A stretch of 5,554 nt of DNA from Bacillota bacterium. Lineage in GTDB: Bacteria > Bacillota_I > Bacilli_A > Izemoplasmatales > UBA1188. The position numbers and the translations under genes are program-made. The stretch lies in the NCBI GenBank assembly GCA_023410715.1, contig JAEYPN010000003.1, forward strand, positions 1-5,554, in the 5' to 3' direction. The notes below the pieces were generated by a model that worked only from the letters and a program-made list of their open reading frames with translations, was not told where the DNA came from and made no database searches. Positions 1 through 5,554 of this stretch are shown one piece after another; the first letter of the stretch is position 1, and every line of letters starts with the position of its first letter.

Positions 1-2
1 TA

Positions 3-407
3 AAGATTATTGGATGGGAATATGGGGAAACCATGAGTGATGATTTATCGATTAAGGCTTTGGAAAAAGCATCAAATAATCGAAGAACGCAGAAAGGGAT
101 AGTTTTTCATTCTGATAGAGGAAGAGGGTATACTTCAAATAAATATGAATTAAAACTAAAAGAGCTAGGCATTATTCATTCTTATAGTAGGAAAGGATAT
201 CTATATGATAATGCCAGCATGGAATCCTTTAATTCTATATTAAAGAAGGAATTGGTTAATCATAATGAGTATTTTAGTTTTAATGAAGCTAAAATTTTGT
301 TATTTTAGTTTACTCTTGGCTGGTATCATAATAAAAGGATTCATGGTTCGTTAAATTATAGAACCCCTAATCAAACATATAAAAATTATCTTCTAACCTT
401 TCAATAA
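3..407 (+). pseudogene. IS3-family transposase (OrfB, rve/DDE domain), 5'-truncated by the window and interrupted by TAG
   Basis: The reading frame is open from position 3, with an upstream IIGW-type motif, so the ATG at 33 is internal and not a true start. The second catalytic aspartate is in HSDRG (codon 114-116) and the glutamate is in NASMESF (codon 222-224). Exactly 35 residues separate them, the DD(35)E spacing of IS3 integrase-like transposases. The usual C-terminal motif follows (WYHNKRIHGSLNYRTP), but it lies beyond an in-frame TAG at 306-308; the same frame then runs to TAA at 405-407. The homology is thus continuous across a single stop with no frameshift. The product would lose its last 33 residues, so the copy is probably inactive. 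The first aspartate is off the window. Confidence 0.88.
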
Positions 408-410
408 AAA

Positions 411-448
411 GTCTAACATTTTGTGTCTGAAAACTTGACCTAGGTCCA
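411..448 (+). repeat. Right terminal inverted repeat region of the IS
   Basis: This region lies four bases after the transposase's original stop and ends TTGACCTAGGTCCA. It contains a perfect 10-base palindrome, GACCTAGGTC, at 437-446, one base inside the final CA. The matching left repeat is outside the window, so the inner limit of the repeat is approximate. The position directly after orfB and the CA tip are the support. Confidence 0.6.
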
Positions 449-463
449 ATATTTATATTAAAT
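435..463 (+). promoter_or_regulatory. Possible hybrid promoter made by the IS end and flanking DNA
   Basis: TTGACC at 435-440 lies inside the IS end and matches five of six bases of the -35 consensus. Seventeen bases later, in the host flank, TTAAAT at 458-463 matches four of six bases of the -10 consensus. Outward -35 boxes in IS ends that pair with a flanking -10 are well known. This one would read into the oxidase-like gene at 625 through a leader of about 155 bases. The -10 box is weak in AT-rich DNA, where chance matches are common. The remaining stretch 464-610 shows no better promoter. Confidence 0.35.
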
Positions 464-624
464 ATAGACTTTACAATTTCTAGATTAATAATAGATTAAA
501 AACATAAATACGAAAAACCGCTAAATTATAAGGTGCTTGTTCAATTGAAAAAGAGTATTTTAAGCAAATATGTAAGTATTATAAAAATACTTTAATAAAA
601 TTAATTTTTGAGAGGAATAATATT

Positions 625-1104
625 ATGACACATAATGAGATTCAAGATTTAATTAATCGTTCTTTATTTGCAACACTTGGTTATCTAGATTCAGAAGATC
701 AAATTCGTCTTTGCCGTGTCTTTTGCACATGGCACAAAGGCCTTGGATATCACTTGATTAGCACAAATACTAGTTCAGCCCATGTTAAAGCTTTACTAAA
801 AAATAGTAAAGCTAGTCTTTATTTTTCTGATGATGAGACATTTGAAGGTGTAAATTTTATTGGGAAAGTAATTATTCATTTTGAACGTGAATGGAAGGAA
901 TTATTATGGCATGATCAAGATAAAATTTATTATCCAAAAGGTATAGATGATGAAGATTACTGTGTATTAGAATTTGTTGCGGATTCTGCTAGATTTTATC
1001 GCTATGATGGAAAAGGTAATTTTACAAAAGAAGAGATGGAAGCTAATGATAAAGATAAAAAGTATGAAGATAAATATAATCATTTAGTAAATAGTAATAT
1101 TTAA
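625..1104 (+). CDS. Pyridoxamine 5'-phosphate oxidase family protein (FMN-binding split barrel)
   Basis: The 159-residue protein is soluble, with no signal peptide or membrane segment. The ATG at 625 is preceded by AGAGG at 611-615 with a nine-base gap. The order of motifs follows the PNPOx-like family: an N-terminal helix leading to FATLGYLD (15-22), a strand around RVFCTW (31-36), the stretch HVKALLKNSKASLYF (53-67), then ETFEGVNFIGKV (71-82). The later block YYPKGIDDEDYCVLEF (102-117) and ARFYR (122-126) is typical of the stress-protein-26-like branch of small members. Such proteins bind FMN, F420 or related cofactors as dimers. The substrate cannot be told, and a true vitamin B6 oxidase is unlikely at this length. 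The C-terminal 25 residues are charged and lysine-rich. The gene stands alone, with an IS end upstream and its own terminator downstream. Confidence 0.85.
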   Translation: MTHNEIQDLINRSLFATLGYLDSEDQIRLCRVFCTWHKGLGYHLISTNTSSAHVKALLKNSKASLYFSDDETFEGVNFIGKVIIHFEREWKELLWHDQDKIYYPKGIDDEDYCVLEFVADSARFYRYDGKGNFTKEEMEANDKDKKYEDKYNHLVNSNI

Positions 1105-1151
1105 AAATAAGCATTTGCTACTAGTAAAAATAACCTTTTTATTAAAATTGT

Positions 1152-1184
1152 CTATGGTAAAATATTTTTACCATAGCCTTTTTT
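1152..1184 (+). terminator. Intrinsic terminator after the PNPOx-like gene
   Basis: CTATGGTAAAA at 1152-1162 pairs perfectly with TTTTACCATAG at 1166-1176, giving an 11-bp stem with a three-base loop. The stem is followed by CC and a run of six T at 1179-1184, then more T-rich sequence. It lies 47 bases after the stop at 1104 and separates this gene from the operon downstream. Confidence 0.88.
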
Positions 1185-1247
1185 ATTTTAAGAAGCAGAA
1201 AAACTATAGATAGTAAATTTTTTAATGTAGAAATTTGCAACAAAATG

Positions 1248-1276
1248 ATGAAAAATAAGAAGTTATGTGATATAAT
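1248..1276 (+). promoter_or_regulatory. Extended -10 promoter for the polyphosphate polymerase operon
   Basis: A perfect TATAAT at 1271-1276 is preceded by TGA at 1268-1270, which gives the TGn extension. ATGAAA at 1248-1253 is a moderate -35 (four of six) at 17 bases. The start of transcription would fall near 1283. It is the best sigma-A-type site between the terminator at 1184 and the operon's first gene. A weaker pair (TTGAAA at 1406-1411 with TTTAAT at 1431-1436) has poor 19-base spacing. Confidence 0.65.
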
Positions 1277-1282
1277 GTAGTT

Positions 1283-1467
1283 TGTAATGTTTAATAAACA
1301 AGCGTTTTCTTTTAGAAAAATCATAAAATTACAATACATTTTAGCTTTTATTTATCAATAAATAGTATTATTAGCGATTTAAAATAGTTAGAAAATTAGT
1401 GATTATTGAAATGATTAAATTACAGTAAATTTTAATATTTTTAGTATTAAGAAAAGTAGGCGTTTAT
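1283..1467 (+). other. Long AT-rich 5' leader of the operon
   Basis: If transcription starts near 1283, about 185 bases of untranslated leader precede the ATG at 1468. The only local structure seen is a weak hairpin, TTTTCT at 1306-1311 with AGAAAA at 1315-1320. No riboswitch core or terminator/antiterminator pair is recognised, and no convincing short gene is present. The ribosome binding site AGTAGG at 1455-1460 is modest. Confidence 0.4.
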
Positions 1468-2157
1468 ATGAATACCCCCAAAAATTTTAAAAGGTTTGAA
1501 TTAAAATATTTGATTACAACTGAAAACTATGAGAGAATTTTAGAATTAATGAAGGATAAGATGATCGCTGATATTCATGGAAAAAGTACAATTTGTAATA
1601 TTTATTTTGATACTCCGGATTATTTATTAATTAGAAGATCACTTGATAAGCCAGTATATAAAGAAAAGCTTAGGCTTCGTTCTTATGGCTTGCCAAATGA
1701 TGATACAACTGTTTTTTTAGAACTTAAGAAGAAATATTATAAGATTGTTTATAAAAGAAGAGAATGTCTTAAATATAAGGACGCGTTAGAGTTTATTAAA
1801 AACCATGAACCATTTTCTCAGGTTACAAGAGAAATTGCATATTTTATGGATTTATATCAAGGCATTAAACCAGCAATTTTTATATCATATGATAGAGAAG
1901 CTTTTTATAGTATAGATGATAAAAATTTGCGAATAACCTTTGATACAAATATTATGGGAAGAAATGAGAATGTTTCATTTGATGAAGGAATATATGGACA
2001 TACCATTTTGAAAGAAGGTATGATTTTAATGGAAATAAAAGCTATTAAAGCTTTACCTTTATGGCTATGTGACTTTTTAACAGAGGAACATATATTTAGA
2101 AAATCATTTTCTAAATATGGTGATTTATATAAATATTTAAAAAGTATTAAGAATTAG
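1468..2157 (+). CDS. VTC-domain polyphosphate polymerase-like protein
   Basis: The 229-residue protein spans one VTC domain of the triphosphate tunnel metalloenzyme (CYTH-like) fold, a normal length for bacterial members. In yeast Vtc4 this domain makes polyphosphate from ATP inside a basic tunnel. Motifs in order: FELKY (E11, K13), IYFDTPDY (45-52), KEKLRLRSYG (K67, R69, R71), FLELKKK (E85, K87), VYKRR (K96), SYDREAF (R143), LRITFDTNI (R155, D159), ILMEIKA (E189, K191) and KSFSKY (K212, K216). By eye these supply the basic residues and the metal-binding glutamate needed by Vtc4, so the enzyme looks active. No SPX domain or membrane segment is present, so it should be cytosolic or held at the membrane by a partner. 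It is first in the operon, 12 bases before the DUF4956 gene. Another substrate of the same fold cannot be excluded. Confidence 0.88.
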   Translation: MNTPKNFKRFELKYLITTENYERILELMKDKMIADIHGKSTICNIYFDTPDYLLIRRSLDKPVYKEKLRLRSYGLPNDDTTVFLELKKKYYKIVYKRRECLKYKDALEFIKNHEPFSQVTREIAYFMDLYQGIKPAIFISYDREAFYSIDDKNLRITFDTNIMGRNENVSFDEGIYGHTILKEGMILMEIKAIKALPLWLCDFLTEEHIFRKSFSKYGDLYKYLKSIKN

Positions 2158-2169
2158 GAGTGACGTGAA

Positions 2170-2844
2170 ATGTTTGAAAATATTTTTACAACTGGAGAAG
2201 GAACAATTAATAATGTGTATTTATTTCTTCTTTGTATCGTAACATCATTATTTATTGGTTTATTATATTTGTTAGCATATAGTTTTAAATCAAGAAGCAG
2301 TAGTAGCTTTAGAGCATCTTTAGTTTTACTTCCAGCTATTGTTGCTGTCGTGATTATGATGGTTAATGGAAATATTGGCGTAGGGGTTGCCATTGCTGGG
2401 GCCTTTTCACTAGTAAAATTTAGATCAGCGCAAGGGACCGCAAAAGAAATTAGTGTAATATTCATGACGATGTGTTCAGGATTAATCATTGGTGTTGGAT
2501 ATATTGGATACGCAGTACTATTTACTTTAACAATGTGTTTAGTTTTAATGTTATGTAACTATACAACACTAAAAAAATCATTTGCCGATCGTGAACGTAT
2601 TTTAAAAATTACAATCCCAGAAGATTTAGATTTTTATCAAATTTTTGATGAAATTTTAAGCAAATATACAACTTATTTTAAATTAATAAAAGTTAGGACA
2701 ACTGACTTAGGAAGTTTATATAATATAACTTACGATTTAACACTTAAAAAGAGTGTAAATGAAAAGAATTTTCTTGATGAATTACGAATTAGAAATGGCA
2801 ATTTAGAGGTTTCGTTATCACATTCAGAGAAGAATGATTTGTAG
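2170..2844 (+). CDS. DUF4956 domain membrane protein
   Basis: The 224-residue protein begins at ATG 2170 with a strong AGGAGTGA at 2156-2163 that overlaps the upstream stop codon, which suggests coupled translation. The N-terminal half holds about four membrane segments: roughly 15-38, 50-66, 93-112 and 113-131. Between the second and third lies the conserved DUF4956 signature GAFSLVKFRSAQGTAKEI (77-94), which resembles a motif of the MgtC/SapB membrane family. The C-terminal part (about 140-224) is soluble, with an ITIPEDLDF strand and alternating strand and helix, probably a small cytoplasmic regulatory-type domain. The function is unknown. Its constant neighbourhood with VTC-domain proteins suggests a membrane partner of polyphosphate synthesis, by analogy with the membrane subunits of the yeast VTC complex; this is inference. 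Confidence 0.88.
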   Translation: MFENIFTTGEGTINNVYLFLLCIVTSLFIGLLYLLAYSFKSRSSSSFRASLVLLPAIVAVVIMMVNGNIGVGVAIAGAFSLVKFRSAQGTAKEISVIFMTMCSGLIIGVGYIGYAVLFTLTMCLVLMLCNYTTLKKSFADRERILKITIPEDLDFYQIFDEILSKYTTYFKLIKVRTTDLGSLYNITYDLTLKKSVNEKNFLDELRIRNGNLEVSLSHSEKNDL

Positions 2845-2849
2845 GTGAG
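2843..2849 (+). promoter_or_regulatory. Ribosome binding site that fixes the lipoprotein start at 2854
   Basis: AGGTGAG lies four bases before ATG 2854 and overlaps the DUF4956 stop (TAG 2842-2844). A GTG at 2845 is in the same frame but sits inside this binding site and has no good site of its own. Starting at 2854 gives a standard lipoprotein signal (MKKH followed by a hydrophobic run). Confidence 0.7.
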
Positions 2850-2853
2850 TAAA

Positions 2854-4989
2854 ATGAAAAAGCATATTCAATTAATTTTATTGATTATTGTAAATGTAAT
2901 TTTTCTTGCAGGATGTAAAAGAATTTCAATTTCTAAAACAACAACGATAAATATCCCAAATGGTACAATTACTGATAATAATAATGTTGATGAAATTGAA
3001 GGAGATAAAGAAAAACATGATTTTAAGTTAATCTCATCAAAAGATAATTCTTATACATATAAATGCAGTGATCATGGTGAGGCCGCAGTTGTGACAATTG
3101 CTTATATTAGTGGTTCAAATAACGCTTTTATAGTAAATGAGAATACCATCATTTTTAAAAATATTTCATCAGAGAGTATTTATTCAATTTCTGGTGAATT
3201 TTATGGTAATATCATTATTGATATAACGGACGATTATAAGTTTGAACTTGAACTTAATAATTTTACTCAATATAGTTATGATGAGGTCCCAATTAAAATT
3301 TTAACTGCAGATAAAGTTAAAATTTCTGCAAAAAAAGAAACTACTAATTATATTTTTGATTCTAGAGAAAAATTATTAGAAAATGAAATATTAGGAAGCA
3401 TTTACTCTGAAAGTGATTTAAGTATTCAAGGTAAAGGCACTTTATATGTAAAATCAAAAAACAATAATGGTATTAGTACAAAAAAAGATTTAGAGATTAA
3501 AAACTTAAATTTACAGGTTGACTGTAAAGATAATGCATTAAAAGGAAATGATAGTGTTCTAATTGAATCAGGAAATATAGTTTTGATTTCAAGATGTGGT
3601 GATGGAATAAAAACTACTAATACTGATATTTCATCTAAAGGTAAGCAAAGAGGAACTGTGACAATTTCTGGTGGAAGTGTTTTAATATATGCATCTTGTG
3701 ATGGAATTGATGCAGCATATAACGCGATTATTAATGAGGATATAGCCGCTGTTTCTTTACAAATATTTACTGATAAATATTCAAAATATTCAGAAGAAGT
3801 AACTGATGTAACAGATTCAATTTATTATATTAAATTCTCTAATATTGCTTATAAATACTCTCTTAAATATTTTAATACCGATAATGATTATATTTGGGTT
3901 AATTCTAAGGATTATACAAGTAATGGTAATAGTTATTATTATTCATTAGCTAAGCCAAGTGGATATAAATACGTTCAGTTATTTGTTTATAATAAAGAAC
4001 AAACTCAAGGTCAAGAAGATGAATATCTTTGGGCGTTTGAAGCACAAGTGGTTAACAATAACTATGATACTTTATCTTTATCATATCGTAATGATGTTTT
4101 TAAAGTAAGCTGGACAAACTATACTACCACTCAACAAGGTGGCAATTGGTTTCCAGGAGGACCAGGAATGCCTGGAATGGATGAAGGAAACAAAGATAAA
4201 GGCGATTATTCAACCAAAGGGATTAAATCTAGCAATGAAATTCTCATTAGTGGTGGATCTATTACCATTAATTCATATGATGATAGTTTACACGCGGATC
4301 TTGATAATACGCTTGAAAATGGCAGTTCATCTTTAGGGGATGTTAGCATATCTGGTGGAAATTTAGTTCTTCATAGTAATGATGATGCAATTCATGCGGA
4401 TAATAAAACCAAAATTTCTGATGGTGTTATAACTATTTTAAGTAGTTATGAAGGTATTGAAGGAAAAGTAGTCGAAATTGCTGGAGGTACAGTTTCAGTG
4501 AGATCAACTGATGATGGTATTAATGGAACAGGCTTATCAGGAGAAAGTATTATTATTTCAGGTGGCTACCTATACGTTTATACTGAAGGTGGAGATGGGA
4601 TTGATTCAAACAGTAAAAGCTCATATGATGGCATTTTATTTGCTGGTGGTAAATCAGTTATTATATCACTAGGCCAAGCAAATAGTAGTATTGATAGCGA
4701 AAAAGGATATAAATATACAGGTGGAAATGTTTTAGCTATTGGATTAAGTGGTGGTATGAGTGGTGAATCAACTAAATCATCGCCTAGTTTATCAACTATA
4801 GGCAAAACATCTAATTTAAATCTGCAAAAAGATAGTTATATAACTGTATCAAACTTAGTAACGATAAAGTTTCCATCTTCTGCAAATGTGCTTGCTTTAT
4901 ACTTAGGAAATAAGGATGTTACAATTCTTACATCATCTTCAAGCTCAGCTATATTAGATGGTAATGGTGTTTTTTGGGGTGTTAAATAA
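2854..4989 (+). CDS. Cthe_2159-like carbohydrate-binding beta-helix lipoprotein
   Basis: From ATG 2854 the protein has 711 residues. A lipoprotein signal (MKKH, hydrophobic core, LAGC with Cys21) anchors it on the outer face of the membrane. Residues about 22-185 form a beta-rich N-terminal region with no recognised name. From about 190 a right-handed parallel beta-helix is indicated by a ladder of turns: NNGIST 204, DNALKG 226, GDGI 249, CDGIDA 282, DDSLHADL 476, DDAIHADN 510, YEGIEG 532, DDGING 553 and GGDGID 579, spaced with SGG-type strands (ISGGSITI, ISGGNLVL, ISGGYLYV). A Tyr-rich stretch of about 155 residues (297-452), ending in a GGPGMPGM linker, splits the ladder. Cthe_2159, the family founder, binds acidic plant polysaccharides and resembles pectate lyases without proven strong activity. 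Asp-rich turns suggest calcium binding. It closes the operon; the ligand here is unknown. Confidence 0.88.
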   Translation: MKKHIQLILLIIVNVIFLAGCKRISISKTTTINIPNGTITDNNNVDEIEGDKEKHDFKLISSKDNSYTYKCSDHGEAAVVTIAYISGSNNAFIVNENTIIFKNISSESIYSISGEFYGNIIIDITDDYKFELELNNFTQYSYDEVPIKILTADKVKISAKKETTNYIFDSREKLLENEILGSIYSESDLSIQGKGTLYVKSKNNNGISTKKDLEIKNLNLQVDCKDNALKGNDSVLIESGNIVLISRCGDGIKTTNTDISSKGKQRGTVTISGGSVLIYASCDGIDAAYNAIINEDIAAVSLQIFTDKYSKYSEEVTDVTDSIYYIKFSNIAYKYSLKYFNTDNDYIWVNSKDYTSNGNSYYYSLAKPSGYKYVQLFVYNKEQTQGQEDEYLWAFEAQVVNNNYDTLSLSYRNDVFKVSWTNYTTTQQGGNWFPGGPGMPGMDEGNKDKGDYSTKGIKSSNEILISGGSITINSYDDSLHADLDNTLENGSSSLGDVSISGGNLVLHSNDDAIHADNKTKISDGVITILSSYEGIEGKVVEIAGGTVSVRSTDDGINGTGLSGESIIISGGYLYVYTEGGDGIDSNSKSSYDGILFAGGKSVIISLGQANSSIDSEKGYKYTGGNVLAIGLSGGMSGESTKSSPSLSTIGKTSNLNLQKDSYITVSNLVTIKFPSSANVLALYLGNKDVTILTSSSSSAILDGNGVFWGVK

Positions 4990-5030
4990 AACATCAGTTT
5001 TACTAATATTAAATAATATTTATAAATGAT

Positions 5031-5059
5031 CATTACACTTAATGTGTGATGTTTTTTTT
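5031..5059 (+). terminator. Intrinsic terminator closing the operon
   Basis: CATTACAC at 5031-5038 pairs with GTGTGATG at 5044-5051 (eight pairs, one a G-T wobble, five-base loop). It is followed at once by eight T at 5052-5059. It lies 41 bases after the lipoprotein stop. An upstream segment overlapping that stop (4988-4996) can pair with the right arm and part of the T run instead. Confidence 0.82.
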
Positions 5060-5119
5060 GCTTTGCAGAAAAATAATGTAAAAATTTAGATGATACATAA
5101 TAAAAATATTGATATTTCA

Positions 5120-5148
5120 TTGTAAATTAAGATATATTTTGCTATAAT
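5120..5148 (+). promoter_or_regulatory. Strong extended -10 promoter for the second lipoprotein gene
   Basis: TTGTAA at 5120-5125 and a perfect TATAAT at 5143-5148 are separated by 17 bases, and TGC at 5140-5142 gives the TGn extension. Transcription would start near 5155 and leave a leader of about 83 A-rich bases before the ATG at 5238. This makes the gene a separate unit from the operon upstream. Confidence 0.75.
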
Positions 5149-5237
5149 TAAAATGGAAAAAAATGACAAAAGATTTCAAGAATTTAAATAATTCAACAAA
5201 ATTCATCAAATAAATCAAAAAATAAAAGGAGAAAAAA

Positions 5238-5554
5238 ATGAAAAAAAGAAGAGAACTTATTTTATTTGCTTTTTTATTCACTGCTTTATGTTTTGTGCTT
5301 ACTGGCTGTATTAAGATAAAAACAGTTGGTAAAGAAGGAATTAATTTTGAAATTGTATATGAATCCGTTAAGGAATCAGGTTATACAGGAACGCTTGAGG
5401 AATTAACTGATTCATTTAAAACTGACAACGCTTATAAGAATTCGGTTGAGAAAGGTTATACAGGTACAGAAATTGACTGGCTGGCTATCTTAATAGAATC
5501 AAAGAAAACAACAGATACCAAGATGTATGTAGGAAAAAATGGTAACTGGTTTAT
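5238..5554 (+). CDS. Lipoprotein with YTGT-type repeats, N-terminal part only
   Basis: The frame runs off the window after 105 codons. ATG 5238 follows a very good AAAGGAG (5225-5231) with a six-base gap. The signal is that of a lipoprotein: MKKRRE, a hydrophobic stretch, then LTGC with Cys24. The mature part starts with a short KIKTVGKEG stretch and then two copies of a unit, about 25 residues apart: SVKESGYTGTLEELTDSF (43-60) and SVEKGYTGTEIDWLAIL (69-85). The end, MYVGKNGNWF (96-105), looks like the GxNGNWYI unit that often follows. Units of the type AVxNGYxGTEEEWLxSL are common in secreted repeat and collagen-like proteins of low-GC Gram-positives and Acholeplasma relatives, where their role is unknown. 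The rest of the protein, and so its function, is not visible. Confidence 0.8.
   Translation, partial: MKKRRELILFAFLFTALCFVLTGCIKIKTVGKEGINFEIVYESVKESGYTGTLEELTDSFKTDNAYKNSVEKGYTGTEIDWLAILIESKKTTDTKMYVGKNGNWF

Larger units (their letters stand above)
1..448 (+). mobile_element. Right-hand part of an IS3-family insertion sequence
   Basis: The segment holds the 3' portion of an IS3-type DDE transposase (to 407), a short spacer and a terminal sequence that ends in CA at 447-448. Read on the other strand the end starts TGGACCTAGGTC, which fits the TG...CA tips of IS3 elements. The left end, the upstream orfA and the first catalytic aspartate lie outside the window. Any target duplication therefore cannot be checked; the bases just outside the tip are ATATTT. 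The subgroup (possibly IS150-like) is a guess. The boundary at 448 is inferred from the tip sequence alone. Confidence 0.8.

Noticed and set aside
33..35. ATG at 33 as a real gene start for the transposase fragment
   Set aside because: The frame is open upstream to position 3 with conserved transposase sequence (IIGW), so this methionine is internal.
1142..1339. Reverse-strand open frame of 65 codons
   Set aside because: It overlaps the terminator at 1152-1184 and the forward promoter at 1248-1276. Its product is a low-complexity hydrophobic string typical of AT-rich noncoding DNA, with no recognisable family.
2154..2489. Reverse-strand open frame of 111 codons
   Set aside because: It lies wholly opposite the start of the well-supported DUF4956 gene and shows no motif of its own.
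2845..2853. GTG 2845 as start of the beta-helix lipoprotein
   Set aside because: It directly follows the upstream stop and falls inside the AGGTGAG site that serves ATG 2854. The ATG gives a cleaner lipoprotein signal.
4139..4336. Forward out-of-frame reading of 65 codons inside the beta-helix gene
   Set aside because: It is a shadow of the lipoprotein gene in another frame, with no protein-family features.
4578..5120. Two reverse-strand open frames (4578-4805 and 4836-5120)
   Set aside because: The first is opposite the beta-helix gene. The second runs through that gene's end and the terminator at 5031-5059. Neither resembles a known protein.
1..5554. Mycoplasma-type code with TGA as tryptophan
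   Set aside because: All 13 readable tryptophans are TGG and no gene has an in-frame TGA, so the standard code explains everything.
1..5554. CRISPR array, tRNA, rRNA or known riboswitch
   Set aside because: No regularly spaced repeats, cloverleaf-like segments or conserved RNA cores were seen on either strand.

Overview
The window is strongly AT-rich DNA with purine-rich ribosome binding sites, TATAAT-type promoters and lipobox lipoproteins. This fits a low-GC Gram-positive lineage (Bacillota, or a neighbouring Mycoplasmatota group that keeps the standard code). All 13 tryptophans in the readable genes are TGG and no gene has an in-frame TGA, so there is no sign of the mycoplasma code. The species cannot be named from the sequence.

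Region by region: (1) 1-448 is the right-hand end of an IS3-family insertion sequence. It holds the C-terminal part of a DDE transposase broken by an in-frame TAG, followed by the element's terminal inverted repeat. (2) 625-1104 encodes a small pyridoxamine 5'-phosphate oxidase-like (FMN-binding split-barrel) protein, closed by a good intrinsic terminator at 1152-1184. (3) 1248-1467 holds an extended -10 promoter and a long AT-rich leader. (4) 1468-4989 is a tight three-gene operon: a VTC-type polyphosphate polymerase domain protein, a DUF4956 multi-pass membrane protein, and a large surface lipoprotein of the Cthe_2159-like carbohydrate-binding beta-helix family. It ends at an intrinsic terminator at 5031-5059. 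(5) A strong promoter at 5120-5148 drives a second lipoprotein, starting at 5238 and cut off by the window edge, with two YTGT-type repeats.

The operon is the main point of interest. A cytoplasmic enzyme predicted to make polyphosphate, a membrane protein of unknown function and a secreted polysaccharide-binding lipoprotein are translated from one message with almost no spacing. The combination recurs in Bacillota, often with a CotH-type kinase, which is not present in this window. A reasonable but unproven reading is that the first two proteins make and handle polyphosphate at the membrane, and the third works outside on a cell-surface or environmental polysaccharide.
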